A stretch of DNA of 64,000 nucleotides from Clostridium cavendishii DSM 21758 (GCF_900141845.1 NZ_FQZB01000024.1:3845-67844), one strand, 5' to 3'; shown: positions 17,873 to 26,783, numbered from the stretch's first letter. Notes: generated from the sequence alone by a model not told the origin. Translations and numbers: made by a program.

Positions 17873-18490
17873 ATGAAAAAGGCTTTTGCTATATTTGATG
17901 TTGATAAAACTATAATTAAAGGTGATTCTATGTTTTACTTTTTACTATATGGAATATCTAAAAAACCATGGCTTGTAATTTATTTGCCAATTATAACAAT
18001 AAAAGTGATATTATTTAAAGCTGGAATATTAGATGTGAAAAAAGCAAAGGAAAGCTTGTATATTCCTATTAAACACTTAAAAGAAGAGGAAATACAAGAA
18101 TTTTATGAAAAAGTACTGTTAAAAAAATCTTATGGAGAAGTATTAAATGTTTTAAAAGAGCATAAAAAGTCAGGAAGTTATACTATACTAGTTTCAGCTT
18201 CACCAGAAGAGTATTTGAAGTACTTCAAAAATAAGGATTATATAGATGAAGTAATAGGAACCAAGCTTTTAAATGTTAATGGTAGATATATAAACAAAAT
18301 ACAAGGAGAAAATTGTAAAGACTATGAAAAGGTAAAGCGAATAAATACGTTTTTAAAAGAAAATAATTTTGAGATAGATTTTGAAAATTCTTATTGTTAT
18401 GGGGACTCGAATTCGGATTCTTATATGATGAATTTAGTTAAAAACAGGTATAGGGTAAGAGGCGGAAGTCTGGAGGAGTTTTCATGTTAA
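17873..18490 (+). CDS. HAD-IB family phosphatase
   Basis: A 205-residue soluble protein of the SerB-like HAD subfamily IB. Motif I is FDVDKTIIKGDS (DxDxT-like, Asp near residues 8 and 10), motif II SASPEEYLKYF (about 105) and motif III/IV YGDSNSDSYMMNL (about 175). It carries a helical cap, LYIPIKHLKEEEIQEFYEKV. In this operon the likely job is removing the 5-phosphate from a polyprenyl-phosphoribose made by the preceding enzyme, which is inference from position. An orphan phosphoserine or lipid phosphatase role is possible. The stop overlaps the next start by 7 bases and GGAGG precedes the ATG. Confidence 0.85.
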   Translation: MKKAFAIFDVDKTIIKGDSMFYFLLYGISKKPWLVIYLPIITIKVILFKAGILDVKKAKESLYIPIKHLKEEEIQEFYEKVLLKKSYGEVLNVLKEHKKSGSYTILVSASPEEYLKYFKNKDYIDEVIGTKLLNVNGRYINKIQGENCKDYEKVKRINTFLKENNFEIDFENSYCYGDSNSDSYMMNLVKNRYRVRGGSLEEFSC

Positions 18491-18807
18491 AAAGAATAAG
18501 AATAGGAATTGTATTCATGCTGATATCAGCGCTATTAAGTGCTACAGGACAGCTTATGTGGAAAATTGGAAAGGATAATTTTATTTTCATATTTATTGGC
18601 CTTGCTTTTTATGGACTAGGAGCTATATTTATGATAAAGTCATTAAAACTAGAAAAGCTTTCAGTAGCTTATCCTGTTATGTGTATTAGTTATCTATTAG
18701 CTCTTTTTTATGGATATGTTTTTTTAAATGAAGTAATAACCATAAAAAAGCTAGTAGCAGTTTTATTAATAATTATAGGAGTGAGTTTTTGTAGCCGTGG
18801 AAAATAG
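18484..18807 (+). CDS. SMR/EamA-like half-transporter 1 (possible lipid-sugar flippase subunit)
   Basis: A 107-residue protein with four membrane helices. MLISALLSATGQLMWKIG opens it and KLSVAYPVMCISYLLALFYG marks helix 3, the pattern of the ArnE/ArnF and SMR families (ALSVAYP-like). ArnE-ArnF form a two-subunit flippase for polyprenyl-phosphate-aminoarabinose in Gram-negatives. Two such genes in tandem after a polyprenyl-sugar pathway suggest the same role here. The ATG is inside the end of the HAD gene with GGAGG upstream. Its end overlaps the second half-transporter by 11 bases. Confidence 0.8.
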   Translation: MLKRIRIGIVFMLISALLSATGQLMWKIGKDNFIFIFIGLAFYGLGAIFMIKSLKLEKLSVAYPVMCISYLLALFYGYVFLNEVITIKKLVAVLLIIIGVSFCSRGK

Positions 18808-19120
18808 TTTAGTAGTTTTAACAATTTTAATTATGACTTTATGTGGTGCTTTAGGTGGTGTATATTTAAAAAAATCAACAGCATTAAATAAAAAGATAAA
18901 TATATCTTTAATTATAGGTTTAGGCTTTTATGGAACGGGAGCTATTTTAAATATAATACTTCTTAGATTTATTCCCCTTACTATAGTTTTCCCATGTAAT
19001 GCTATTACTTATATTTGGTCAACTATATTTGCAAAGCTTATGTTTAAGGAAAAAGTAGGTATATATAATGTAATAGGCCTAGCTTTTATATCAAGTGGAT
19101 TAGTGTTACTAGTAATATAG
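18797..19120 (+). CDS. SMR/EamA-like half-transporter 2 (possible lipid-sugar flippase subunit)
   Basis: Also 107 residues with four helices: LTILIMTLCGALGGVYLKKS, then GFYGTGAILNIILLRFIPLT and a third helix FPCNAITYIWSTIFAKLMF. It starts at GTG inside the preceding gene and is its structural partner in length and topology, though clearly diverged. Paired SMR proteins often work as heterodimers with opposite membrane orientation. Together they would flip the polyprenyl-linked sugar outward for the GT39-like enzyme. It is the last gene before a terminator. Confidence 0.78.
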   Translation: MENSLVVLTILIMTLCGALGGVYLKKSTALNKKINISLIIGLGFYGTGAILNIILLRFIPLTIVFPCNAITYIWSTIFAKLMFKEKVGIYNVIGLAFISSGLVLLVI

Positions 19121-19164
19121 GTAAATAACTTGATAAATAAAAAATTTAAATTGTATTTTAGGAT

Positions 19165-19196
19165 AACTTGTAGTCAGATGGCTACAGGTTGTTTTT
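19165..19196 (+). terminator. Terminator of the five-gene polyprenyl-sugar operon
   Basis: Arms AACTTGTAG and CTACAGGTT pair with one wobble around an 8-nt loop and are followed by GTTTTTGG. Confidence 0.65.
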
Positions 19197-19210
19197 GGTT
19201 TAATATTTTT

Positions 19211-19278
19211 TCTTCATAATATCTTCATAATTTTAATAATAATATCTTTTATTTTATATATTAATGTTAAATTATAGA
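19211..19278 (+). promoter_or_regulatory. Tandem 11-bp operator and promoter of the two-component system
   Basis: This 46-base block (19211-19256) is identical to the one at 15203, with the same tandem ATCTTCATAAT core and the same TTATAGA 16 bases downstream (19272-19278). It suggests the response regulator activates its own operon and the glycosyltransferase operon. The remaining gap to 19502 would be a leader of about 220 nt without recognised structure. Confidence 0.7.
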
Positions 19279-19502
19279 GTTGTAATTAATAAAGGAAACT
19301 TTTAACCACTATTATTTGTATAGGTATTCTTTTAGAGAGAGTTTTATTAACTAAATTAAAATTTAAAATGTTCCATAATGTAGGATTTTGCAAGTTGAAA
19401 ATTTGGATATTAGTTTATGATAATTAGTGTATAGTTTTATGATAAAATAAAGTGAATTATAAAAATCAAAAATTAAATGTTATACAGTAAGGGGTGCGAG
19501 TT

Positions 19503-20195
19503 ATGGAAGTAAAATATAATATTTTAGTTGTAGATGATGAAAAGGATATAAGAGATGTAGTAGAGATTTATTTAATAAATGGAGGCTTTAATGTTATAAC
19601 TGCTGAAGATGGTATAGAAGCATTGGAAGTTTTAAAGAATGAAAAAATAGATTTAATAATTTTAGATATAATGATGCCAAGATTAGATGGTGTAAGAGCG
19701 TGTATGAAGATAAGAGAAACTCAGCAAATACCAATTATAATGCTATCAGCAAAGACAGAGGATAGTGATAAAATATTAGGATTAAATATAGGGGCTGATG
19801 ATTATATAACAAAGCCATTTAATCCGTTAGAGCTAGTAGCTAGAGTAAATTCACAGATTAGAAGAACTAAGGTATTTACTGAAACAAATGAAAAAGATGA
19901 ATATAGTGTTGGAGCACTTACTTTAAATTCTGAAACAAGAGAAGTATTTGTTGAAGGCAAGTTTGTAAGACTTACTCCTAGAGAGTTTGATATATTAGAA
20001 GTTTTACTTATAAATATTGGAAGGGTTTTAAGTACAGAGCAAATATATGAAAGAGTATGGAAGGAAGACTTTTGTAACTCAGACAATACTGTAGCTGTTC
20101 ATATAAGAAATATAAGAGAGAAGATTGAGATAAATCCAAAAGACCCTAAATACATAAAATTAGTATGGGGAGTAGGTTATAAAATTGAAAAATAA
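19503..20195 (+). CDS. OmpR/PhoB-family response regulator
   Basis: A 230-residue cytoplasmic regulator. The receiver domain has the acidic pair VVDDEKDI (D10-D11), the phosphorylation site LIILDIMMPRLDG (D55), T/S in MLSAKTED and Lys in ITKPF. The winged helix-turn-helix DNA-binding domain follows (SVGALTLNSETREVFVEGK through VWGVGYKIEK). I start at ATG 19503, eight bases after AAGGGG; the GTG at 19494 lies within that site. It overlaps the histidine kinase gene by 11 bases. The likely targets are the two promoters carrying the 11-bp tandem box. The VanR-like layout suggests an envelope signal. Confidence 0.92.
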   Translation: MEVKYNILVVDDEKDIRDVVEIYLINGGFNVITAEDGIEALEVLKNEKIDLIILDIMMPRLDGVRACMKIRETQQIPIIMLSAKTEDSDKILGLNIGADDYITKPFNPLELVARVNSQIRRTKVFTETNEKDEYSVGALTLNSETREVFVEGKFVRLTPREFDILEVLLINIGRVLSTEQIYERVWKEDFCNSDNTVAVHIRNIREKIEINPKDPKYIKLVWGVGYKIEK

Positions 20196-21600
20196 ATTAT
20201 TTAAAAGTTTAAATTCACAATTTTTAGTAGTCATTATAATTAGTGTAATTATAATATTACTTACAATATCTTTTGCTAATAATGGCATTATGAATGAAAT
20301 TAATGCTATTAATAATAGAAATAGAATGAATGATATTAATAATAGAAAGGGTTTATCTGACAACTTTAATGCTTTTTATGTTGATAGTATTAGATTTGTT
20401 ACTAGGCTTGATAATGGATGTGAAGAATACTTACAAAAGCTTGCCAAATTATATGATGTAAATGCTGCTATAACAGATAATGAGGGAAATATATTAATGA
20501 AGTCAAAGGATGTTTCTGTGACTAAGATAGATTTGGAAGAACTAAAGAATATTTATAAGGGGAAAATAGAGGTTAAAGATAAGTTTTATCAAAGATATGA
20601 TATTAGACTTGATGAGAAAGAATACAAGTTTATCGTATGGAAGGAAAGTAAGTACGAGGAACTTAATATTAGGGAAATTTATATAAGAACCTGGAGCCCT
20701 TTTTTAATAATAATAATAATAATGTTGAGTTTAATATATATATTTACTAATAAAAAGGTTAAATATATAGAAAAAATATCTAAGGGCTTGGAAGAATTTT
20801 CTGAAGGAAATTTGGATTATTCAATTAAAGAAAAAGGAAATGATGAATTATATCTATTAGCTAAGAATTCAAATATAATGGCACAAAATTTGAAAGCTAT
20901 GATAGAAGAGGAGCAAAGGGTGCAGAGGTTAAAAACAGATCTTATAACTAATGTGTCTCATGATCTTAGGACTCCTTTGACTTCTCTTATAGGATATTTA
21001 CAGCTTTTAAATGATGATAATATAAAAGAAGAAGATAAAGCAAAATATGCTAATGTTTCTTTAGATAAAGCTAAAAATTTAAGTGGCTTAATAGAAGATT
21101 TATTTAATTATTCAAAGCTTGAGAGCGGTGGAATAACTCTAGAAAAATTTGATGTAAATATTATTGAAATATTGGAACAGACTATAGGGGAAGCTAGTCT
21201 TGACATAGCTAATAAAGAAATTAGTATAGAAAAGAATTTTGAGGATAAATCTATTATGGCAAATGTTGATCCTATGCAAATAGGGAGGGTCTTTCAAAAT
21301 CTTTTAAATAATGCTGTTAAATATGGAATGCATAATTCCAAAATAATAGTTTCAGCTTTTGAAAGAAAAAATGAAATTAATATAAGCTTTAAAAATAAAA
21401 CTGACAACCTAATAAACGAAAATATAGATTTACTTTTTGAAAGATTTTATAGAGGTGATATATCTAGAAATTCAAAGATTAAAGGATCAGGTTTAGGTTT
21501 AGCTATTGCTAAAAGTATAATAAACTTGCATAATGGCTATATTGATGTTGATGTAAAGGATGAAATGTTTACTATAACTGTTATTCTGAATAAAGTTTAA
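20185..21600 (+). CDS. Sensor histidine kinase (VanS/PhoR-like), partner of the preceding regulator
   Basis: A 471-residue membrane kinase starting at TTG. Two membrane helices (about 11-30 and 172-190) enclose an extracytoplasmic sensor of about 140 residues. HAMP follows, then the phosphoacceptor TNVSHDLRTPLTSLIGYL (His near 258). The N box is FQNLLNNAVKYG and the G box GSGLGLAIAKSIINLHNG; the F box (LFERFYRG) is present. Gene overlap and order show it phosphorylates the OmpR-type regulator. The signal is unknown; the linked polyprenyl-sugar operon suggests a cell-wall or envelope cue. Two hairpins follow the stop. Confidence 0.92.
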   Translation: MKNKLFKSLNSQFLVVIIISVIIILLTISFANNGIMNEINAINNRNRMNDINNRKGLSDNFNAFYVDSIRFVTRLDNGCEEYLQKLAKLYDVNAAITDNEGNILMKSKDVSVTKIDLEELKNIYKGKIEVKDKFYQRYDIRLDEKEYKFIVWKESKYEELNIREIYIRTWSPFLIIIIIMLSLIYIFTNKKVKYIEKISKGLEEFSEGNLDYSIKEKGNDELYLLAKNSNIMAQNLKAMIEEEQRVQRLKTDLITNVSHDLRTPLTSLIGYLQLLNDDNIKEEDKAKYANVSLDKAKNLSGLIEDLFNYSKLESGGITLEKFDVNIIEILEQTIGEASLDIANKEISIEKNFEDKSIMANVDPMQIGRVFQNLLNNAVKYGMHNSKIIVSAFERKNEINISFKNKTDNLINENIDLLFERFYRGDISRNSKIKGSGLGLAIAKSIINLHNGYIDVDVKDEMFTITVILNKV

Positions 21601-21622
21601 ATATAGTTCAATAATACTTTTG

Positions 21623-21663
21623 AAAATAATGAAGCATGTGAGTATGTGTTTCATTATTTTTTT
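21623..21663 (+). terminator. Terminator after the two-component system
   Basis: Arms AAAATAATGAA and TTCATTATTTT followed by more T residues. Confidence 0.7.
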
Positions 21664-21715
21664 ATAAATATAATATTTATAAAAAAAGATAAACATATAA
21701 ATTCGTTTTAAAAAG

Positions 21716-21752
21716 GATAGATAAATTAAAATTTATTTATCATTTTTTTTTA
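21716..21752 (+). terminator. Second AT-rich terminator-like hairpin
   Basis: GATAGATAAATT and AATTTATTTATC pair with one wobble and a very short loop, then a run of nine or ten T. It may be a backup terminator before the chemoreceptor gene. Confidence 0.55.
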
Positions 21753-21883
21753 TTTTTTTATTTTTGATAATTTATTTTATTTTAACCATTTAAAATTAAA
21801 ATGAATTTTTATAAAGAAATATTTTAGTATTACGACAATTAAATAAGCTTAAGAGAAGCGATATAAAAAAGGAGGAAATTTAT

Positions 21884-23917
21884 ATGTCAATAAGAAAGAA
21901 AATACCTGCATTAATAGCAATTATAATTATTATTTTAATGACTATAACAACAGTATTTATTAGTAATCGTTCTAGTAATATTATTAGTAGTAAGACTGAG
22001 AGTGAGATGAAGGGAGTAGGTACTCGTACTTCTGAAGGCATAAGTACTGTAATCGAAAAAGAGCAATCAGTAATTAAAATTTTTGCACAAAAAAATACAG
22101 TTATGGATTTTATGAAGACTGCAAATGAAGCATTAAATAGTGATGCTTTTGTTAAGTCACAACAAAACCTAAATTCAATATTAGAAGCTTATGCAAAAGA
22201 TACTAAGAATATTGAGCATATATTCTTAGTAGATGCTACTGGAACTATAGTCTCAGATAGTAATAAGGATTATATAGGAAAAAGTTTAAATGATAGATCT
22301 TACAATAAACCGAGCTTAGAAGGAAAAGCGTCTATAAGCGAAGTTGTTTTATCAAAGGTAACGAATAATCCAATAGTAGTATTTACTAGTCCAATAACAG
22401 TTGATAACAAGGTTGTTGGTTACGTTGGAACAGCTGTACTTGGAGAAAGTATTTCTAAATATTTAGGAAATATAAAAGTAAGTAATTATTCTTCTAGTTA
22501 TGCCTTTTTAACTGATTATAAAGGAACAATGATATATCATCCTACAAAAGAAAAAATAGGAAAAGTTACTGAAGTCCCAGAGATAAAGGCTATTGCTGAC
22601 AAATTAAACAGTGGACAAAAGATAGAAGGATCTAATATACAATATACATTCAATAAAGTTGATAAAATGGCATATTATCATGTTATACCTGAAACAAATT
22701 GGATTTTAGTTTTAACAGCTAATAAAACAGAAGTTATGCAGGACGTAAATAATATGATGTATATAACTATATTAATAGCTGTAATATTATCAGTACTAGC
22801 TATAGTTATAGGATATATGTTCTCCTTAAAAATCACTAAACCTATTATAAGAGTAACTGAAATTGTGGATAAAACAGCTAACTTGGATTTAAAGGATGAC
22901 AATAGTTATGATGACTTATTAAAGTCCAAAGATGAAGTTGGTGATATAGGTCGTTCAATTGGAAGAATGAGAGAAATATTAAGAGAAATGGTTGGAAGTT
23001 TAAATACTGCTTCAGAAACTATAAGTTCAAATGCAGAATTAGTTGAAAACTTGACTTTTGAATTAAAGGGTTATGCAGAAGAAGCAGCTATAGAAAGTCA
23101 AAATCTTTCAGCTGGAATGGAAGAAAATGCTGCCACTGTTGAAGAAGTTTCTGCTTCATCAGATGAGATGGGAAGAGCAGTAAATGAAATGGCAGAAAAA
23201 GCAACTGAAGGTTCAGGAAATGCTACTGATATTTCTGAAAGGGCAAATGAATTAAAATCTTCAGCAGTTGAATCAAATAATATGGCAAATAACACATATG
23301 TTACTGTAAAAGCAGATTTAGAAAAAGCTATTGAAAATTCTAAAGCTATTGAAAAAGTAAATTCTCTTGCAACATCAATACTTGACATTACTGAACAAAC
23401 TAATCTATTAGCTCTTAATGCTGCAATAGAAGCCGCTAGAGCTGGAGAAGCTGGTAAAGGTTTCGCAGTAGTAGCAAATGAAGTTCGTAAACTAGCAGAG
23501 GAATCAGCTGAGACAGCAGGAAATATACAAAATATAGTTTATCAAGTTACTTCATCAGTAGAGGAATTGTCACGTAATTCAGGTAAGCTTCTAGATTTCA
23601 TTGATGGAACTGTTTTAAAAGATTATAGAAAGCTTGTTGAAACAGGAAACCAATATGACGAAGATGCAAATTCAGTAAATTCATTTATGCTTGATTTTAG
23701 TGCATTAGCAGAAGAGTTAAATGCATCTATTGCAGGAATAGTTAATGCTATAGGTGAGGTAGCTAATACAGTAAGTGATGGTGCTAAAGGAGTTAATGAA
23801 ATCTCTAATAGAACTACAGATATTAATGATAAATTAGAAAATGTAAAGGCAACTACAGAAAAGAATAAAGAAAGTGCTGAACAATTAAGAGAGATTATAT
23901 CAAAGTTTAAGTTATAG
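21884..23917 (+). CDS. Methyl-accepting chemotaxis protein with double-Cache sensor
   Basis: A 677-residue transmembrane receptor. Helix 1 (about 8-27) and helix 2 (about 290-312) flank a dCache_1-type extracellular sensor with the motif IFLVDATGTIVSDSN (about 106-120). HAMP follows, then the long signalling coiled coil with the invariant hairpin tip EQTNLLALNAAIEAARAGE (about 504) and GFAVVANEVRKLAEES. It should bind a small ligand, often an amino acid or organic acid in this sensor class, and control CheA. A very good AAAGGAGG precedes the ATG. It is monocistronic with its own terminator. It implies a motile organism, or one with a chemosensory system. Confidence 0.94.
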   Translation: MSIRKKIPALIAIIIIILMTITTVFISNRSSNIISSKTESEMKGVGTRTSEGISTVIEKEQSVIKIFAQKNTVMDFMKTANEALNSDAFVKSQQNLNSILEAYAKDTKNIEHIFLVDATGTIVSDSNKDYIGKSLNDRSYNKPSLEGKASISEVVLSKVTNNPIVVFTSPITVDNKVVGYVGTAVLGESISKYLGNIKVSNYSSSYAFLTDYKGTMIYHPTKEKIGKVTEVPEIKAIADKLNSGQKIEGSNIQYTFNKVDKMAYYHVIPETNWILVLTANKTEVMQDVNNMMYITILIAVILSVLAIVIGYMFSLKITKPIIRVTEIVDKTANLDLKDDNSYDDLLKSKDEVGDIGRSIGRMREILREMVGSLNTASETISSNAELVENLTFELKGYAEEAAIESQNLSAGMEENAATVEEVSASSDEMGRAVNEMAEKATEGSGNATDISERANELKSSAVESNNMANNTYVTVKADLEKAIENSKAIEKVNSLATSILDITEQTNLLALNAAIEAARAGEAGKGFAVVANEVRKLAEESAETAGNIQNIVYQVTSSVEELSRNSGKLLDFIDGTVLKDYRKLVETGNQYDEDANSVNSFMLDFSALAEELNASIAGIVNAIGEVANTVSDGAKGVNEISNRTTDINDKLENVKATTEKNKESAEQLREIISKFKL

Positions 23918-23924
23918 TTTTAAA

Positions 23925-23960
23925 TAAACCTAAGACAATTTTGTCTTAGGTTTATTTTAT
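23925..23960 (+). terminator. Terminator after the chemoreceptor gene
   Basis: Perfect 14-bp arms TAAACCTAAGACAA and TTGTCTTAGGTTTA with a tiny loop, then T-rich sequence. Confidence 0.85.
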
Positions 23961-24011
23961 TTTCTTTACTAAAATGATTTAAATTACTAGATTAATAGTT
24001 ATTTTTTTAAT

Positions 24012-24024
24012 GAAATTATATTTC
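24012..24024 (+). promoter_or_regulatory. Candidate operator dyad for the MurR-like repressor
   Basis: GAAATTATATTTC is a perfect 5-3-5 dyad placed 18 bases before the -35 hexamer of the murQ promoter. RpiR/MurR-type repressors bind dyads of this general look, and the operon's last gene encodes such a protein. Assignment is inference. Confidence 0.4.
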
Positions 24025-24041
24025 GCAAAAAATAAAAAAAG

Positions 24042-24070
24042 TTGACATATAATTTCAAGGAGTATATACT
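24042..24070 (+). promoter_or_regulatory. Sigma-A promoter of the peptidoglycan-sugar operon
   Basis: TTGACA (24042-24047), exactly 17 bases, then TATACT (24065-24070). It is the best housekeeping promoter in the window and sits about 30 bases before the murQ start. Confidence 0.8.
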
Positions 24071-24101
24071 TATATTAAAATAATGAATGGGAGGTGATTT
24101 T

Positions 24102-25007
24102 ATGGACAAAATAAATCTTGAGAGCTTAGTTACAGAAAGTGTTAATGTAAATACGGTTAATATAGACAAAGCGTCTACATTTGAAATATTAACAATGATT
24201 AATGAAGAAGATAAAAAAGTAGCTAATGCAGTTGAAAAACAGATACCAAAGATAGGAAAAGCAGTTGATGAAATAACAAAGGCTTTAAAAAATGGTGGGC
24301 GCTTAATATACATAGGAGCTGGAACTAGTGGAAGGCTAGGTATTTTAGATGCTTCAGAATGTTTACCAACTTATGGGGTACCAGAGGATATGATACAAGG
24401 TATTATAGCTGGTGGAAAAGAGGCTATGTTCAGGGCTAAAGAAGGTATCGAAGATAGCCAAGAATATTGTGAAACAGATTTAAGGTTAATAAATTTTTCT
24501 AACAAAGATGTATTGGTTGGATTAGCAGCTAGTGGAAGAACACCTTATGTTATAGGTGGATTTCAATATGCAAAGAAAATGGGAGCAATAACAATAGGAA
24601 TTACATGTAATCCTAACTCAGAGATGTCCAAAGTTGCAGATATTTCAATAGAAGCAGTTACAGGAGCAGAAGTTATAACAGGATCTACTAGAATGAAAGC
24701 AGGAACTGCTCAAAAAATGATATTAAATATGATATCTACTGCTACAATGATAAAAATGGGGAAAGTTTATAAAAATTTAATGGTAGATTTAAAAGCATCA
24801 AATCTTAAGCTTGTTGAAAGAGCAAAAAGAATAGTTATGTTGGCTACAAATGTTTCTAGAGATGTGGCAGAAAAATATTTAGAAGATACTGATTATGATG
24901 TGAAATTAGCTATTTTTATGATTGAAAGTGGTTTAGATAAAATATTAGCTAAGGAAGTATTAAATAAAAATGAAGGCTATATTTTTAAAGCTTTAGAAAA
25001 CGTTTAA
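24102..25007 (+). CDS. murQ: N-acetylmuramic acid 6-phosphate etherase
   Basis: A 301-residue SIS-domain enzyme. The family motifs are IGAGTSGRLGILDASECLPT (about residues 68-87), the Ser-rich phosphosugar site LAASGRTPYVIGG and GSTRMKAGTAQKMILNM (about 195). MurQ removes the lactyl ether from MurNAc-6-phosphate, giving GlcNAc-6-phosphate and lactate in the cytoplasm. The ATG at 24102 follows GGGAGGTGAT; the ATG at 24087 overlaps that site. It opens a ten-gene operon with PTS, phosphoglycosidases and amino-sugar kinases, all consistent with salvage of cell-wall sugars. Confidence 0.95.
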   Translation: MDKINLESLVTESVNVNTVNIDKASTFEILTMINEEDKKVANAVEKQIPKIGKAVDEITKALKNGGRLIYIGAGTSGRLGILDASECLPTYGVPEDMIQGIIAGGKEAMFRAKEGIEDSQEYCETDLRLINFSNKDVLVGLAASGRTPYVIGGFQYAKKMGAITIGITCNPNSEMSKVADISIEAVTGAEVITGSTRMKAGTAQKMILNMISTATMIKMGKVYKNLMVDLKASNLKLVERAKRIVMLATNVSRDVAEKYLEDTDYDVKLAIFMIESGLDKILAKEVLNKNEGYIFKALENV

Positions 25008-25079
25008 GTGCAAGTAATATAATTGAAATATTTATAAAACTTATAAGCAAAAAATATTAAAAATAATGGAGGGTTAATT

Positions 25080-25388
25080 ATGAAAGTATTAATGGTTTGT
25101 TCAGGTGGCATGTCTAGTGCTATAGTAGTGGATGCAATTAAAAAAGAAGCAATAAAAGAAGGATTTCCTTTAGAAATTAAAGCAGTTGGCACAGGAGAAT
25201 TCTATGATGAAATAAAAGATGGGAAATACGAATTGGCGTTAGTTGCTCCTCAAGTAAGACATAGATTAAGTACGTTTAAAGAACAAGCAGCTGAATTCAA
25301 TGTAGAAATAGAACTTATTATTCCAATGGGATATACACCATTAGGAGGAGCTAAGGTTCTTGAACAAATAAAAAAATATGCTAAGTAG
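25080..25388 (+). CDS. PTS lactose/cellobiose-family EIIB component
   Basis: A 102-residue cytoplasmic protein with the phosphorylated cysteine in MVCSGGMSSAIV (C7). EIIB takes the phosphate from EIIA and gives it to the incoming sugar at EIIC. GGAGG precedes the ATG. EIIC follows 46 bases later and EIIA two genes later, so the PTS is complete within the operon. Genes around it suggest the substrate is a beta-linked amino-sugar disaccharide such as chitobiose or MurNAc-GlcNAc. Confidence 0.92.
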   Translation: MKVLMVCSGGMSSAIVVDAIKKEAIKEGFPLEIKAVGTGEFYDEIKDGKYELALVAPQVRHRLSTFKEQAAEFNVEIELIIPMGYTPLGGAKVLEQIKKYAK

Positions 25389-25434
25389 GTAAAAAAATAT
25401 TTTATTATAAGAATATATAAAGGAGAAATACAAA

Positions 25435-26688
25435 ATGAAAAAATTTTTTGATTGGTTAGAAAAATATTTAGTGCCACCAATGACTAAATTAGCAGAACAA
25501 AGACATTTGAAAGCAATTAGAGATGGTATCGTATCTACTATACCGTTAATAATAGTCGGTAGTTTTTTCTTAGTAATTGCAATTCCACCAAATGATTGGT
25601 TGAAAGAGCTTGTAAAACCATATATTAATCAAATAATGTTTCCATATAGATTAAGTATGGGAATAATGGCATTATATGCATCATTTGGTATAGCTTATAA
25701 CTTAGCTAAATCATATAAATTAGATCCATTATCAGGTGGAAGCTTGGGAATGGCAGCGTTTTTACTTACAAGTATACCAATTAGTGTTGAACCACAAGGT
25801 TGGGTATTACCTTTATCTAATTTAGGTGGAGCAGGTATGTTCGTAGCTATTTTAATGGCAATTTTTGCAGTAGAAGTTTTAAGATTTTGTAAAGAAAGAA
25901 ATTTAACTATTAAGATGCCAAAAGAAGTACCAACATCTGTTGCTAATTCTTTTGCAGCATTAATACCAGCTGTATTTATAATTGTTCCAATTTGGATAAT
26001 TAGGGATTTATTCAATTTTGACATTCAAGCAAATATATTAAAATTATTTATGCCTTTAGTAACAGCAGGTAATTCTTTACCAGGTATATTAATTCCAATA
26101 TTACTTATTTCACTTTTATGGTCTTGTGGTATACACGGAGATTCGGTTGTTGGTACAGTTGCAAGACCAATTTGGTTAGCAATGCTAGATGCTAATGTTG
26201 CAGCACAAGCAGCTGGACAACCTATTCCTAATATTGCACCAGAGCCATTCTTTCAATGGTTTATATGGATTGGAGGTTCAGGGGCAACAATAGGATTAGT
26301 ATTATTAATGTTATTCTCTAAATCAAAATATTTAAAAGATATTGGAAGGGCTTGTTTAATACCAGGAGTTTGTAATATTAATGAACCAGTAATATTTGGT
26401 GCACCAATTATGTTAAATCCATTATTAATGATTCCATTTGTTGTTGGACCTTTAATTTGTGGATGTATAACTTATTTTGCAATGGCACTTAATTTAGTTG
26501 CAAGACCAGTAATATTAGCACCATGGACATTGCCAGCACCAATAGGAGCATATCTTGCTACTGGTGGAGACTGGAGAGCAATAATATTAGTTTTAGTTAA
26601 TATAGCAATTACAACAATAATATATTTCCCATTCCTTAAAGCGTATGAACAAAAGTTAATTCAAGAAGGATTAACAAATAGCAATTAA
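25435..26688 (+). CDS. PTS lactose/cellobiose-family EIIC permease
   Basis: A 417-residue membrane permease. The N-terminal amphipathic segment KYLVPPMTKLAEQRHLKAIR is the hallmark of this family. Core motifs are CGIHGDSVVGTVARP (about 235) and GVCNINEPVIFGAPIMLNP (about 309-327), which bind the sugar. It moves the disaccharide across the membrane while EIIB phosphorylates the 6-hydroxyl. In Staphylococcus MurNAc-GlcNAc enters through a Glc-type permease (MurP); here a Lac-type permease would play that part, if the substrate inference is correct. A hairpin lies between it and the GH4 gene. Confidence 0.92.
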   Translation: MKKFFDWLEKYLVPPMTKLAEQRHLKAIRDGIVSTIPLIIVGSFFLVIAIPPNDWLKELVKPYINQIMFPYRLSMGIMALYASFGIAYNLAKSYKLDPLSGGSLGMAAFLLTSIPISVEPQGWVLPLSNLGGAGMFVAILMAIFAVEVLRFCKERNLTIKMPKEVPTSVANSFAALIPAVFIIVPIWIIRDLFNFDIQANILKLFMPLVTAGNSLPGILIPILLISLLWSCGIHGDSVVGTVARPIWLAMLDANVAAQAAGQPIPNIAPEPFFQWFIWIGGSGATIGLVLLMLFSKSKYLKDIGRACLIPGVCNINEPVIFGAPIMLNPLLMIPFVVGPLICGCITYFAMALNLVARPVILAPWTLPAPIGAYLATGGDWRAIILVLVNIAITTIIYFPFLKAYEQKLIQEGLTNSN

Positions 26689-26727
26689 AACATAATTTCA
26701 CATATTAATAAGTAAAAGTAAAATAAA

Positions 26728-26761
26728 AAATACAGGACCGATTTTTATCGGTACTGTATTT
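26728..26761 (+). other. Intercistronic hairpin between EIIC and GH4 genes
   Basis: Arms AAATACAG-G-ACCGAT and ATCGGT-A-CTGTATTT (14 pairs around one mismatch, 4-nt loop). No real T-run follows, so partial attenuation or mRNA processing that sets the PTS/enzyme ratio is more likely than full termination. Confidence 0.55.
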
Positions 26762-26783
26762 AAAATATTGGAGGAATAAGAAG

